64,000 nucleotides of DNA from Rhizobium sp. R635 (GCF_002211285.1 NZ_LOKX01000034.1:62001-126000); one strand, 5' to 3'. Counted from the stretch's first letter, positions 17,794 to 26,829 are shown. A program made the numbers and translations. Notes: generated by a model from the letters alone, not told the origin.

Positions 17794-17826
17794 GTGCTTG
17801 TGGGGTCTCCACCCGATGCATTTCGG

Positions 17827-18031
17827 CTGACAAGGAGGTTTGGAAGGACGTTTTTAAGGAGGCCCAACATTTTCAAAAATGCGCAAACCGACGAGACCCT
17901 CTGCCCTCCCATCCATTTTTTAAAATGTTGACCCTTCTTAAAAACCTCCTTGTCAGAGATAACCGACTGATTTCTCTCATCTCCAGTGGAAGAGAGGTTT
18001 TTAAGCGACCGAAATCGGCCGCTTCTGTTTT
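17827..18031 (+). ncRNA. possible structured small RNA (imperfect palindrome plus terminator)
   Basis: Perfect 15-bp arms CTGACAAGGAGGTTT (17827-17841) and its complement (17942-17956), with a second imperfect inverted pair inside (17850-17873 and 17922-17945, 3 mismatches). A third stem (CTCTC/GAGAG) spans 17972-17996. It ends in a terminator-like hairpin (AAGCG...CGCTT, 18003-18024) and CTGTTTTG. Single-stranded CCTCCTT and CCCTCCC motifs resemble the anti-Shine-Dalgarno loops of rhizobial trans-acting sRNAs. No promoter could be proved; it could also be a decayed mobile repeat. Nothing coding was seen from 17730 to 18257. Confidence 0.3.
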
Positions 18032-18257
18032 GTATACAGGATCTGCTTTCGCAGCCGCATCAAGCCAAAGCCGGCGCGCAAACACGCTCCAACCCGCAAA
18101 CCGAACGACGCACCAAGCCCTCGGCCGCCGGCCTGACGGACAAAAATCCCCGCCAAACCGCAAGCACCCGTATTTCTGAGAATTTCCCGATTGAAGCCAG
18201 CCGCAAGCTAGGCTAAGAACCACCCATCGGACAGGCGATTCAAACCGCCCTCGGCAT

Positions 18258-18334
18258 GCACCCGTAGCTCAGCTGGATAGAGTGTTGGATTCCGATTCCA
18301 AAGGTCACAGGTTCGAATCCTGTCGGGTGCGCCA
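18258..18334 (+). tRNA. tRNA-Arg (anticodon CCG)
   Basis: 77 nt including an encoded CCA. Acceptor GCACCCG/CGGGTGC, anticodon stem TTGGA/TCCAA with loop TTCCGAT (anticodon CCG at 18292-18294, reads CGG), T arm ACAGG-TTCGAAT-CCTGT. The cloverleaf is complete. It borders the AT-richer methylase cassette, a usual integration setting, though no duplicated tRNA end was found on the far side. Confidence 0.96.
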
Positions 18335-18538
18335 TTTGTCTCAGAGCTTTCGAGTATGTAATTTTCTTGTCTTCGCGGCACAACTCGATCGTCCGGCCAT
18401 CTTCGAAGCGGATCTCCTCCGGCTTTTTCAGCGGAGCCGGCGCTATGCGTGGCTCATTGATGAACGGGCGATGTACTCGCCACGGCCAATGACGCCGCCA
18501 ACCAACCACGAGGTAACTTCGAACTCTCCAATTATTGG
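18335..18538. other. spacer after tRNA-Arg, possible gene remnant
   Basis: The minus strand holds an open stretch of about 60 codons (FINEPRIAPAPLKKPEEIRF, DGRTIELC) without a start or a natural end, running into the tRNA. It has protein-like composition and may be a relic of a gene tied to island insertion. It is too short to name. Confidence 0.3.
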
Positions 18539-19522
18539 ATGAATCCGCAGGAAATCAGCATCTACCGGAACCCGGCAAAAGGTTCGTGCAAATCTGGTCT
18601 TTCATACCATTGTTGTGTAAGAACATCACTACCTCACCAACCGCAAAGATCACAGTTGAGCCAGTCGCAGCTTAATCCGAACGATCCTCAATACCGTTCG
18701 TTGTCGCCATTCAGGTACCCAGGCGGGAAAGCGTTCCTCAGCGCGTTTTTGGCGGATAAAATTCCCGAAGCCGCGGGCGATCGTCATTACGCGGAACCCT
18801 TCTGCGGAGGCGCGGGGGCAGCGCTCGTACTGCTGAAGGCTGGCTACGTTCAACATCTGCATTTGAACGATGCCGACCTTCGGATCTATTCCGCCTGGCG
18901 CGCAATGCTTACGGAAACCGCACGGTTTGTCGACCGTATTCTTTCTGCGCCTGTTTCGGTCGAAACCTGGCACTGGGCATCCGATCTCATTCGAGGCGCG
19001 TCGAAAGGTACCTACGACTTCGATCTCGGATTCGCCACGTTCTTCCTCAACCGCACCAGCCGCTCGGGCATCGTGGTCGGTGCAGGCCCAATCGGTGGTT
19101 ACAATCAAACAGGTAGATGGAAAATCGATGCTAGGTATAACGGCGCAGGACTAGCCGAGCGAATTAAGTGGCTGGGTTCTGTTAGCGGACATATCAGCCT
19201 CACCAACGAGGACGGGTTGACGTTCTTGCATAATTCGCTAACTCGCACTCCAGTTGACCATACTCTTTTCTTTGTCGATCCGCCTTATGTGCATGCGGGC
19301 GGCCGACTTTATCTCAATGCGATGAACGAGGCTAAGCACATCGCGTTAAGTGATATCCTCCAAGACTCTAAGCTGAAGCACTGGATACTAACATACGATG
19401 ACCATCCGCTGATCCGGTCAATATACAGCCGGCAGGACATCGCGAGCCTGGACGTTACGTACAGCCTGCAGAACAAGCGCAAAGAGAAAGAAGTCTTGAT
19501 CCAGCCAACCGACCTAGGCTAG
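18539..19522 (+). CDS. Dam-like DNA N6-adenine methyltransferase (D12 class)
   Basis: 327 aa from an ATG at 18539. Methylates adenine N6 in DNA using S-adenosylmethionine. Motif X/I region SPFRYPGGKAFLSAFLADKI at 57-76, the AdoMet motif PFCGGAGAALVLL at 87-99, FFLNRTSRSGIVVGAGPIGG at 168-187, and the catalytic DPPY at 247-250. The first 50 residues are not conserved-looking and no ribosome site precedes the ATG, so a later start (TTG at 18656) is possible. The target-recognition part is short, as in phage Dam enzymes. Its 3' end overlaps the convergent next gene by 9 bp. Base composition is visibly AT-richer than the neighbours. Confidence 0.85.
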   Translation: MNPQEISIYRNPAKGSCKSGLSYHCCVRTSLPHQPQRSQLSQSQLNPNDPQYRSLSPFRYPGGKAFLSAFLADKIPEAAGDRHYAEPFCGGAGAALVLLKAGYVQHLHLNDADLRIYSAWRAMLTETARFVDRILSAPVSVETWHWASDLIRGASKGTYDFDLGFATFFLNRTSRSGIVVGAGPIGGYNQTGRWKIDARYNGAGLAERIKWLGSVSGHISLTNEDGLTFLHNSLTRTPVDHTLFFVDPPYVHAGGRLYLNAMNEAKHIALSDILQDSKLKHWILTYDDHPLIRSIYSRQDIASLDVTYSLQNKRKEKEVLIQPTDLG

Positions 19523-20491
19523 AGCGGCCGCGCGATATTCAGCCAACCATTCCACCACGCTTCCGACCCGATCGGCTTCATCCACCATTATTCCCGATAG
19601 TGCCCGCTGCAAGCCGTTGTATGCATGAGGCGGAAGCCGCAATCGATCGATCACCGAGCGATGAAATTGATTTTGGGCGAACCAAAATCTGTTGTCCCAG
19701 ACCCGAAAAGGAATGATGGTCGCATGACCACGATTGCCGGTCATAATGTCCTGCAGGTAATTGCTTTCGAAGACCCGAGCATGTTCAGAGACTGGCTTTC
19801 CGGGCCAATTGTTGCCACTCGCCGTCTGTCCATAGAACAGATTTGAAGGTGGTGGAGTGATCTCGTTCGTCCAAGCCATGACGTCAATGCCGCCATCCTT
19901 TTCTTCAGGCGGAATGTATTCGCCTGGCGGATTTCTCACCGTGAAACCGGCGCCGTTCGCCGCTGCCCGACGCATTAGCTCTATAATTGTCTCGCCGCTT
20001 TTCCTCGGCCATCCAACAGTTATTGCCGGACCGCCGGACAGGCCAGCCATTGCAAGCGTCGAAAGGATTTGAAAGATCTCGTTGCGCAGTCTCGTGAGTA
20101 GACCACCGACAGGCGGGACCTTAAGGATTGGGGAGCCGGTCACGTGCGAGGTCACAAGACATACGAGGTAAAACGAATATTTGGCATCATCCCAGTTCTC
20201 GGCAAGCTGAAGTTCCTCAGCATCGTCGTCAAGATGATAAGGGTAGGTTTCACCTAAATGCCCCTCACGCAGTTCGATTTCGTTTTCAATGCCCTCTATG
20301 AGCTGCTCAACCTTCCGGTCGGCTTCGGCGATATTCTCTTCATCTTCCTCGGCTAGCTGTTTCAAAGATGCCGCCAACGCATCGATACGTGCCGTTCGGA
20401 AAGGATCGAACAACGCTGCGAGCTCCAGCCAGTCAACAAGCTGGGCGGCGTGCAATTCTAAGGTAGGAGGATCAATCGCCTTAATTGTCAT
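19514..20491 (-). CDS. candidate PD-(D/E)XK-type nuclease, unnamed family
   Basis: 325 aa, not assigned to a named family. Residues 1-110 are acidic and helical. From 125 on there is a restriction-endonuclease-like core: helix LTRLRNEIFQILSTLAMAG (132-150), then the metal-site candidate DGGIDVMAW (199-207) and the strand GQTASGNNWPGK (221-232). The spacing D203...Q222...K232 matches the D-x(n)-(E/Q)-x-K layout of Mrr-like and related nucleases with GxDV-type strands. This is motif reading, not a database match. It is translationally coupled to the ParB-like gene upstream (ATGA overlap at 20488-20491) and convergent with the methylase. Likely the effector of a modification-linked defence system. 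Confidence 0.55.
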   Translation of the reverse strand: MTIKAIDPPTLELHAAQLVDWLELAALFDPFRTARIDALAASLKQLAEEDEENIAEADRKVEQLIEGIENEIELREGHLGETYPYHLDDDAEELQLAENWDDAKYSFYLVCLVTSHVTGSPILKVPPVGGLLTRLRNEIFQILSTLAMAGLSGGPAITVGWPRKSGETIIELMRRAAANGAGFTVRNPPGEYIPPEEKDGGIDVMAWTNEITPPPSNLFYGQTASGNNWPGKPVSEHARVFESNYLQDIMTGNRGHATIIPFRVWDNRFWFAQNQFHRSVIDRLRLPPHAYNGLQRALSGIMVDEADRVGSVVEWLAEYRAAALA

Positions 20492-21618
20492 TCTGAAGTT
20501 TCCGCCGCAAGGGCGTCCACCTGCGCCTTGATGAGACGAGCTTTCTTCGATGCAGAATCCGCGATTTGGACCATTTCCGGTTGGGTGTCGGGATCAAAGC
20601 CCTCGAGAGCGCTCAGCGCGTATTGAAGTTCGGCATTGGCGGCAATGAGATGTTGTTCGAACCGGAGACTCATAGGCGTCGCGGCGACGACGGCTTCGTC
20701 GAGGCTGCCACGTTCCTCCAAAACCTTCGTCGCCACCCTAGAGCCCAACACCTCGCGCAACCGGTTCAGGTCCGGATTTTGGCTTTTGACCGCCGGCGCA
20801 ATGTCGCGGTCTTTTGAACCGTAGAGCCAAACCAGCACATTCTGAAGCTGGTGAAAATTCGAGGACGGCACAGGATCGCGCGAGGGGTCTGTCGAGCGAT
20901 CAGGCCGCCCCATTCCGAGATATGATGTAAATTCTTCGTAGGCGAGGCCAGTATAGAGGTGCGAAAAGCTGAAGGACCTCTTTTTCCGGTCTTCGATCGA
21001 ATAAACCTCTTCTCTCTCAGCTTGATCAAGGACGAAAAGTGCGGTGACCATTCGATGAATAGTCATATGCTGATCACCCATACGGCTCGCAATATCAGCA
21101 ATCGTCATGCCATCCGGTTTCGAATGCTCATCATCCAGCCAACGCGCTGCGAATCTTGCCTTAGCGAACGCGTCCCAACCTTGCGGACCGTTGATATGCT
21201 TAAACCCAATCAGATCCCGGGCATCAGCTTCGGTCGCCACACGATAGCAAAGCAACTCCTCCAGCGACGCACGTTTGTCGTTATCCATCGCCGGAAGCGT
21301 CAGTTTTGCTTGCTGAGCGAGATCTTCATTACGAAGTACTTTCACAGCGGCCAATCGACGATTACCTTCGAGAACAGCAAATCTGCCGCCTCGTTCGATG
21401 ACGATGAGCGGTTCTATGTTTATGTATCCACTCGTCGAGATTGATTGGACTAGTTCGGCGAGATCCGCGCTTCGAGCCAGTTGTATGACGACGTCGTCAT
21501 CGCTTGATGAAGCCGGCGCCTTATCAGGGGTAAACCGAGGATTGTTTGTGTCAAAATCCAAGAGCCCGACCGGTACTTTTTCGGAGGTGCCGACTGGCAA
21601 TATCGTATCAAGATCCAT
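20488..21618 (-). CDS. ParB/Srx-fold protein of a putative defence cassette
   Basis: 376 aa. Residues 15-105 carry a ParB N-terminal domain: VPVGLLDFDTNNPRF, a helix DLAELVQSISTSGY, then PLIVIERGGRFAVLEGNRRLAAVKVL, whose EGNRR is the nucleotide-binding G-x-RR motif of ParB and Srx proteins. Residues 160-200 include a helix-turn-helix-like stretch (MTIADIASRMGDQHMTIHRMV). The C-terminal third is helical and unrecognised. A chromosome-partition ParB would have parA beside it and none is present, so a role in DNA sensing or a CTP/ATP switch for the coupled nuclease is more likely. First gene of the two-gene minus unit. Confidence 0.7.
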   Translation of the reverse strand: MDLDTILPVGTSEKVPVGLLDFDTNNPRFTPDKAPASSSDDDVVIQLARSADLAELVQSISTSGYINIEPLIVIERGGRFAVLEGNRRLAAVKVLRNEDLAQQAKLTLPAMDNDKRASLEELLCYRVATEADARDLIGFKHINGPQGWDAFAKARFAARWLDDEHSKPDGMTIADIASRMGDQHMTIHRMVTALFVLDQAEREEVYSIEDRKKRSFSFSHLYTGLAYEEFTSYLGMGRPDRSTDPSRDPVPSSNFHQLQNVLVWLYGSKDRDIAPAVKSQNPDLNRLREVLGSRVATKVLEERGSLDEAVVAATPMSLRFEQHLIAANAELQYALSALEGFDPDTQPEMVQIADSASKKARLIKAQVDALAAETSE

Positions 21619-21895
21619 GGTACGCCCTCACATTTTTACGGTCTGAAGCGGGTTCTATCGAGATATTATGAAAGGCAAAAGTGAATTTTCACTTGGGTGC
21701 TTGGTATGCCACATATTTCGGAATCAATGGATGGCTAGGTCAACACCATTTCGACGGAGTAGATTTAGCCCCGCCTGCGCGGTCCCCAGCCTCAACACCC
21801 ACTCGTTAGCAATTTATTGACCATAAGCTGGCTTTACTAGACCTGATGGATGCGGAAGTTCCCGCCCGTCGCCAAACGTTTCGTGTAGGACGGGT

Positions 21896-23257
21896 GTGTT
21901 CGTGTTGAAGTATCCAGTGCAAAGTTTGTCGGGCGGCATTGCCACGCTCCTCTCACGCGCAAAAGGCTTTGCAGCGCAAACCATTCTACCTGCTCTCCTT
22001 GCGTTCCCCGCCCTCGTCGGCTCTGCCTCCCTCGCCTCAGCCGAAGACCGCGCCCTCAAGCTGTTCTTTACCCATACGGGCGAGAAGGCCACGATCACCT
22101 ACAAGCGGAATGGAAAGTTCGATCCCAAGGGCCTTGCCCAGATCAATCGGTTTCTGCGCGACTGGCGAAGGAACGAGCCGACCCGGATGGATCCCCGGCT
22201 GCTCGACCTGGTCTGGGAGGTGTATAAGAAGAGCGGCGGCAAGGATTACATCCACGTCGTCTCCGCCTATCGTTCCCCTGCCACCAACAACATGCTCCGC
22301 AACCGCTCGCGCAGCACCGGCGTCGCCAAGAAGAGCCAGCACATGCTGGGCAAGGCGATGGATTTTTACGTTCCCGGCGTGAAGCTTGCGACGCTGCGGG
22401 CAACGGCCATGCAGATGCAGGTTGGTGGTGTCGGCTATTATCCGACCTCGGGATCGCCCTTCGTGCATCTCGACGTCGGCAATGTCCGGGCCTGGCCGCG
22501 CATGAGCAGGCAGGAGCTCGCGCGCATATTCCCGAATGGGCAGACGATGCATCTTCCGGCCGATGGCCGGCCGCTGCCGGGATACAATCAGGCGGTTGCC
22601 AGCCACAAGAAGCGCGTCAGCTCCACCTCGATCCAGATCGCCAGCACCGCCGGAGAGGACGAAGACGCGGGAGCGCCGGCCACGCCGAGCGCCGGCACCG
22701 CAGACAGCAAGCTCGTGACGGCGCTTCTGCCGACGCCGAAAAGCCGGGCATTGAATGCGCTGGCGCTGCAGACCGGCGCGGCCGAACGGGATGAGAAACC
22801 CTCCGCTCCCGAACTGTCATCCTTGCCGATTCCGATACCGGCGATGCGCCCGCCTGCCCTTGGCAGCGACGCGGGCACGGATGACAAACTGCAGACGGCC
22901 TCGATCGGCCCGATTTCAGCACTTCCGGAGAGACCAAGGCCCGCATTGCCGGCACACGCCCGCTTCCATCCCCTCGTCGTTGGACGAGAGGCCTCCAGGC
23001 AGGGCGCCGATATGATCGCCTCCCTGCCCATGACCGCGTCCTGGGAGGAAGCCGATTTCCTTGAATCGACGTCCGATGCGGCGCTGATGAAATGGGCGCT
23101 GCATTCTCCCGGCGCGACGATGGAGCTGAGCGCGCCGCGCGTTTCCCCCCGCACGGTTCATCGTGAGGCTGGTGTCGCAACGCCCGGTGAGAATGTTCCG
23201 GTCGCCGCCGCGGGTCCGTTCGATGCCAGCCGGTTTGCCTCGCCCCCGGAGGGCTGA
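21896..23257 (+). CDS. DUF882 / peptidase M15-like exported protein
   Basis: 453 aa from a GTG at 21896 (GTAGGA just upstream; a GTG at 21902 is also possible). An N-terminal hydrophobic export signal ends near SASLASAED. Residues 50-225 match the YcbK/DUF882 fold related to D-Ala-D-Ala carboxypeptidases: VVSAYRSPATNNMLR, KKSQHMLGKAMDFYVPGV (zinc-site His and Asp) and FVHLDVGNVRAWPR. It probably binds or cleaves peptidoglycan in the periplasm. Residues 235-453 are low-complexity Pro/Ala/Ser with no domain, an unusually long tail for the family. Confidence 0.82.
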   Translation: MFVLKYPVQSLSGGIATLLSRAKGFAAQTILPALLAFPALVGSASLASAEDRALKLFFTHTGEKATITYKRNGKFDPKGLAQINRFLRDWRRNEPTRMDPRLLDLVWEVYKKSGGKDYIHVVSAYRSPATNNMLRNRSRSTGVAKKSQHMLGKAMDFYVPGVKLATLRATAMQMQVGGVGYYPTSGSPFVHLDVGNVRAWPRMSRQELARIFPNGQTMHLPADGRPLPGYNQAVASHKKRVSSTSIQIASTAGEDEDAGAPATPSAGTADSKLVTALLPTPKSRALNALALQTGAAERDEKPSAPELSSLPIPIPAMRPPALGSDAGTDDKLQTASIGPISALPERPRPALPAHARFHPLVVGREASRQGADMIASLPMTASWEEADFLESTSDAALMKWALHSPGATMELSAPRVSPRTVHREAGVATPGENVPVAAAGPFDASRFASPPEG

Positions 23258-23344
23258 CGTCGATCATCGGCGTGTGATCAGGACCGCCGGAAACCGTGGC
23301 AGCCGCTGGCGACCGAAGGCAAGAGAGCCTGATACGCACATTGA

Positions 23345-23716
23345 ATGACTGGCCTTCCTCCCGGCTTGGGCGTTTACTGGATCGGTCTGGCGGAGGAAGC
23401 AGACCATGGCCATGTATCCACGCCCGAGACCTGGGCGCGCATGATCGAAAACCCCGAGGATCGCCGGGAGGCGGCACGCAGCTACATCGAATCCGTCGGC
23501 GGCAAGCTCCATGGGTTCTGGTATGCCTTCGGCGAGCATGACGGGTGGAACCTGTGGGAGGCGCCCGACAACGTATCGATGGCGGCCGTCGCCCTTGCCA
23601 TCGGCGCAGGCGGCGCGCTCAGCTCTATGGAGACCACTGTCCTCCTCGACGTCGAAGATACGATCCGGGCCTTGGAAAAGGCGAAGTCGGTCAAGTACCG
23701 GCCACCGGCAGCGTAG
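23345..23716 (+). CDS. GYD-domain protein
   Basis: 123 aa. The sequence follows the GYD pattern (PETWARMIENPEDRREAARSY, ESVGGKLHGFWYAFGEHDGW, PDNVSMAAVALAIGAGGALS, ETTVLLDVEDTIRALEKA), a small ferredoxin-like fold of unknown biochemical role. The start is uncertain: ATG at 23345 lies 87 bp after the DUF882 gene and has only a weak ribosome site. Confidence 0.7.
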   Translation: MTGLPPGLGVYWIGLAEEADHGHVSTPETWARMIENPEDRREAARSYIESVGGKLHGFWYAFGEHDGWNLWEAPDNVSMAAVALAIGAGGALSSMETTVLLDVEDTIRALEKAKSVKYRPPAA

Positions 23717-23806
23717 GCCGGTACGATTCCAGGCTGAGAGTTCATCGGCCTCTCCGGCAGCCAGCTTCGCTTCTGCCATGCGGCCGCATGACGGAGGCGC
23801 CGTCGC

Positions 23807-24805
23807 CTACTCGCTCTGCCTAAAATTCCGTATGCGATCGAACAGCACCGCCAGCACGATCGCCCCGCCGATAAATGTCCCCTGCCAGAAAGCGTTGATG
23901 CCGAGCAGGCCGAGGCTGTTGCGGATCACCTCGATCAGCGCCGCTCCCACCAGCGCCCCGAAGGCGGTGCCGACGCCGCCGGCGAGGTTGGCGCCGCCGA
24001 TGACGGCGGCGGCGATGACCTGGAGCTCCATGCCGGCGCCGATATTGGTGGTGACGGCGCCGAGCCAGCCGGTCTGCACGATGCCGGCAATGCCGGCAGA
24101 CAGCGCCGAGATCATGTAGACGACGACCTTGATGGTGCGCACGGGCACGCCGGTCAGCGTCGCGGCGTGTTCATTGCCGCCGATGGCAAAGATATAGCGG
24201 CCGAACCGCGTCCAGCGCAGCACGAAGCCGGTCAGGAGCGCCAGGATGATCATATAGAGAACCGGGTTGGCGATGCCGAGGAACCAGGCGCCGCCGCCGA
24301 GCGCCAGCAGCTGGTCGTGGTCGGGACCGAACTGGAAGACGACGGTATTGTTCGAAGCGACCATGGCGAGGCTTCGCGCAATCGACAGCATGCCGAGCGT
24401 CACCACGAAGGGCGGGAAATCGAGATAGGCGATCATCACGCCGTTGAAGGCGCCGACCACGAGTGCGGTGCCGATCGCCGCCGCGATACCGATTTCGATG
24501 CTGTAGCCGGCATTCATGGTCACCGCCAGCACCATGCTGCAGAGGCAGAGCACCGATCCCACCGAAAGATCGATGCCGCCGGTGATGATGACGAGCGTCA
24601 TGCCGAGCGCGATGATCGCGACGAAGGTGACGTTGCGGGTGATGTTGTAGAGGTTCTTCGCCGTCGCAAAGGAATCGGTGGCGAAGGAGAGGAAGATGCA
24701 GGCAAGCACGACGGCGATCAGCACCCAGAAAGTCTGGCTGCCGACAAACTCCGAAAGCCGGCTTCGCTCTCTCTGTGCAATCGTCTGCTCAAGGGTAGTT
24801 GCCAT
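23807..24805 (-). CDS. sugar ABC transporter permease (RbsC type)
   Basis: 332 aa, about nine hydrophobic segments, with GGIDLSVGSVLCLCSMVLA, PPFVVTLGMLSIARSLAM, IGGNEHAATLTGVPVRT and IGGANLAGGVGTAFGALVGA. Works with the single-domain ATPase gene 57 bp upstream; the matching binding protein is on the other strand at 26.9 kb. The substrate is unknown, but the SDR dehydrogenase in the same locus points to a sugar or polyol. Confidence 0.88.
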   Translation of the reverse strand: MATTLEQTIAQRERSRLSEFVGSQTFWVLIAVVLACIFLSFATDSFATAKNLYNITRNVTFVAIIALGMTLVIITGGIDLSVGSVLCLCSMVLAVTMNAGYSIEIGIAAAIGTALVVGAFNGVMIAYLDFPPFVVTLGMLSIARSLAMVASNNTVVFQFGPDHDQLLALGGGAWFLGIANPVLYMIILALLTGFVLRWTRFGRYIFAIGGNEHAATLTGVPVRTIKVVVYMISALSAGIAGIVQTGWLGAVTTNIGAGMELQVIAAAVIGGANLAGGVGTAFGALVGAALIEVIRNSLGLLGINAFWQGTFIGGAIVLAVLFDRIRNFRQSE

Positions 24806-24862
24806 CGTCGACCTTCGTTTCTCCCGCTAGGGGCATTCTCCTGATAGAAGCAGCGGCGCCGA

Positions 24863-25714
24863 TCAAACCTGTTCGATGGCGCCTGTTATGAGACCCGTGA
24901 CTTCCTCCGGCGAACTCGCCGCGATCGGTTTGTCGGCAACTTTCCTGCCCCGGCGCATGACGATGACCCGGTCGGCGACGGTGAACACGTCGGGCATGCG
25001 GTGGCTGATCAAGACGACCGCGATGCCCCGGTCGCGCAGCTCGCGGATCAGGTTGAGCACCTCCGCCACCTGGCGGACGGAAATCGCGGCCGTCGGCTCA
25101 TCCATCAGCACGATCTTCGCTTCCGAGAGCATGGTGCGGGCGATCGCCACCGCCTGCCGCTGGCCGCCCGACATCTGCTTGACGAGATCGCGTGGGCGCG
25201 TTTCCGATTTCAGCTCCTTGAAGATCTCGCCGGCGCGGCGATACATCGTCTTGTAATCGAGCACCTTCAGAGGGCCGATGCCGCGGCGCAGCTCCCGCCC
25301 GAGGAAGACGTTCGCCGCCGCCGTCAGATTGTTGCAGAGCGCGAGATCCTGATGGACGATCTCGATGCCGTGCTGGCGCGCCTCGACCGGCCGGTGCATG
25401 ACGATTTCCTTGCCGTCGAGGCGCATCGTGCCTTCGCTCGGCCGGAAGTTGCCGGCGATCATCTTGACCAGCGTGCTTTTTCCTGCGCCGTTATCGCCCA
25501 TCAGGCCGACGACCTGGCCGGCTTCGAGCGAAAACGACACGTCGTTCACGGCCTGGATGGCGCCGAAGTGTTTCGAGATATTGGTGAGTTCGAGAACCGC
25601 AACCAGCCGACCACCCTCCCAGGAATCCGCAGGCTTGCCGTCGCGGCCCGCTGGCCGCCAGACGCCTGCGATCCCGCTTTGCCGATCTCCTCCCGGAAAA
25701 GCGATTGTGCTCAT
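24863..25714 (-). CDS. sugar ABC transporter ATP-binding protein (single domain)
   Basis: 283 aa. Walker A GDNGAGKSTLVK, Q-loop IVHQDLALCNN, signature MSGGQRQAVAIA, Walker B IVLMDEPTAAI, H-loop LISHRMPDV. The conserved domain starts only at about residue 38 (VLELTNISKHFGAIQ). The preceding residues from the ATG at 25714 look unconserved and lack a good ribosome site, whereas GGGAGGG lies just before the domain; a later non-ATG start is possible. It pairs with the permease at 23.8 kb and is divergent from the SDR gene. Confidence 0.85.
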   Translation of the reverse strand: MSTIAFPGGDRQSGIAGVWRPAGRDGKPADSWEGGRLVAVLELTNISKHFGAIQAVNDVSFSLEAGQVVGLMGDNGAGKSTLVKMIAGNFRPSEGTMRLDGKEIVMHRPVEARQHGIEIVHQDLALCNNLTAAANVFLGRELRRGIGPLKVLDYKTMYRRAGEIFKELKSETRPRDLVKQMSGGQRQAVAIARTMLSEAKIVLMDEPTAAISVRQVAEVLNLIRELRDRGIAVVLISHRMPDVFTVADRVIVMRRGRKVADKPIAASSPEEVTGLITGAIEQV

Positions 25715-25848
25715 TTACGCAAAAGCTTGAAGAACCGTCAATCAATTGTCCGCGCAACCGGCCCGCCGACGCGAAAATCTACTTTCTCGGGAAAATACGG
25801 ATTGACGCCGGAAACGGGTGGATATTAGCTGTTACTGGGAGAAAGAGC

Positions 25849-26829
25849 ATGCTGATCCTTGTCACCGGGGCTACGGGCAAGGTCGGGCGGCGCTTCGTGG
25901 CTGGGCTGCTTGACGAGCCGGGGTTTTCCAAAGCGCGCATTCGCGCGCTTTGCCATAACCGTGTGCTCGATGAGACCGACCGCATCGAAGTGATCAAAGG
26001 CTCGATCGCAGACAGCGGCGTCGTCGCAGCCGCGATGGAAGGCGTTACCCACGTCCTGCATCTCGCCACCTGCAAGGAAACGCCCGATGACGTCATGGAT
26101 GTCACCGTCAAGGGCCTCTTCTGGCTGCTCGAAGCCTTCCGCACGAGCCCGACGGCCAGCCAGTTCATCCTCATCGGCGGCGATGCCGGCATCGGCCATT
26201 TCTTCTATCGGCATGACGGGCCAATCACGGAAGCCACGCCGCACCGCGCCTATCCCGGCTGCTACGCGCTCTCCAAGGTGCTCGAAGAGGTGATGCTCGA
26301 GCAGTTCGCCATCCAATACGGCATCGACACCTGCTGCCTGCGCGCGCCCTGGATCATGGAGAAGGACGATTTCAAGTTCACGCTCTCCTTCGGCGACGAT
26401 GTCTTCGGCGGACCGGACTGGAAAACCCTCGTCCCGCCGGCCGATGCCGAGCGTTATGCGCGTGACGGCACAGTGCCGCTGCTGCGCGACGCCGACGGGC
26501 GCCCGCTGAAGCGCAATTTCGTTCATGTCGACGATCTCGTCTCGGCGATCCTCAAGGCGATCGACAATCCGCGCGCCAAGGGGCAGCTCTTCAACATCTC
26601 GATGGATCGCCCCGTGGATTATGGCGAAGTCGCCGCCTATCTCGCCCGCACGCGCGGGCTCGGCTCCGTCGACATACCAAGCCAGTATCACTCGAACTGG
26701 ATTGACAACAGCAAGGCGAAATACCTGCTGGACTGGCGCCCCGTCTACGATTTGGAAAAGCTCATCGATTCAGCCTGGGAATACCGGCGTTCAGGGGAGG
26801 AGCCTCGCATCGTCTGGTATCCCGGTTGA
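25849..26829 (+). CDS. NAD-dependent epimerase/dehydratase (extended SDR)
   Basis: 326 aa from the ATG at 25849 (GGGAGAAAG ribosome site); an in-frame upstream start at 25705 would run through the promoter region. Rossmann motif TGATGKVGRR at 6-15, catalytic YALSK (YxxxK), and FVHVDDLVSAILKA near the C-terminus typical of NAD-dependent sugar epimerases/dehydrogenases. It probably oxidises or epimerises the sugar imported by the neighbouring ABC transporter. It precedes the binding-protein gene by 44 bp, likely co-transcribed. Confidence 0.8.
   Translation: MLILVTGATGKVGRRFVAGLLDEPGFSKARIRALCHNRVLDETDRIEVIKGSIADSGVVAAAMEGVTHVLHLATCKETPDDVMDVTVKGLFWLLEAFRTSPTASQFILIGGDAGIGHFFYRHDGPITEATPHRAYPGCYALSKVLEEVMLEQFAIQYGIDTCCLRAPWIMEKDDFKFTLSFGDDVFGGPDWKTLVPPADAERYARDGTVPLLRDADGRPLKRNFVHVDDLVSAILKAIDNPRAKGQLFNISMDRPVDYGEVAAYLARTRGLGSVDIPSQYHSNWIDNSKAKYLLDWRPVYDLEKLIDSAWEYRRSGEEPRIVWYPG

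Noticed and set aside
18240..18509. 89-codon minus-strand frame through tRNA-Arg
   Set aside because: Its C-terminal part (AHPTGFEPVTF-type) is the typical false translation of a tRNA; only a possible remnant outside the tRNA is kept as a note.
21619..21895. Right-hand attachment site for the methylase island
   Set aside because: Searched by eye for a copy of the tRNA 3' end; only GGGTGC and an ATGCCA-like fragment were found, not a convincing repeat. No integrase is present either.
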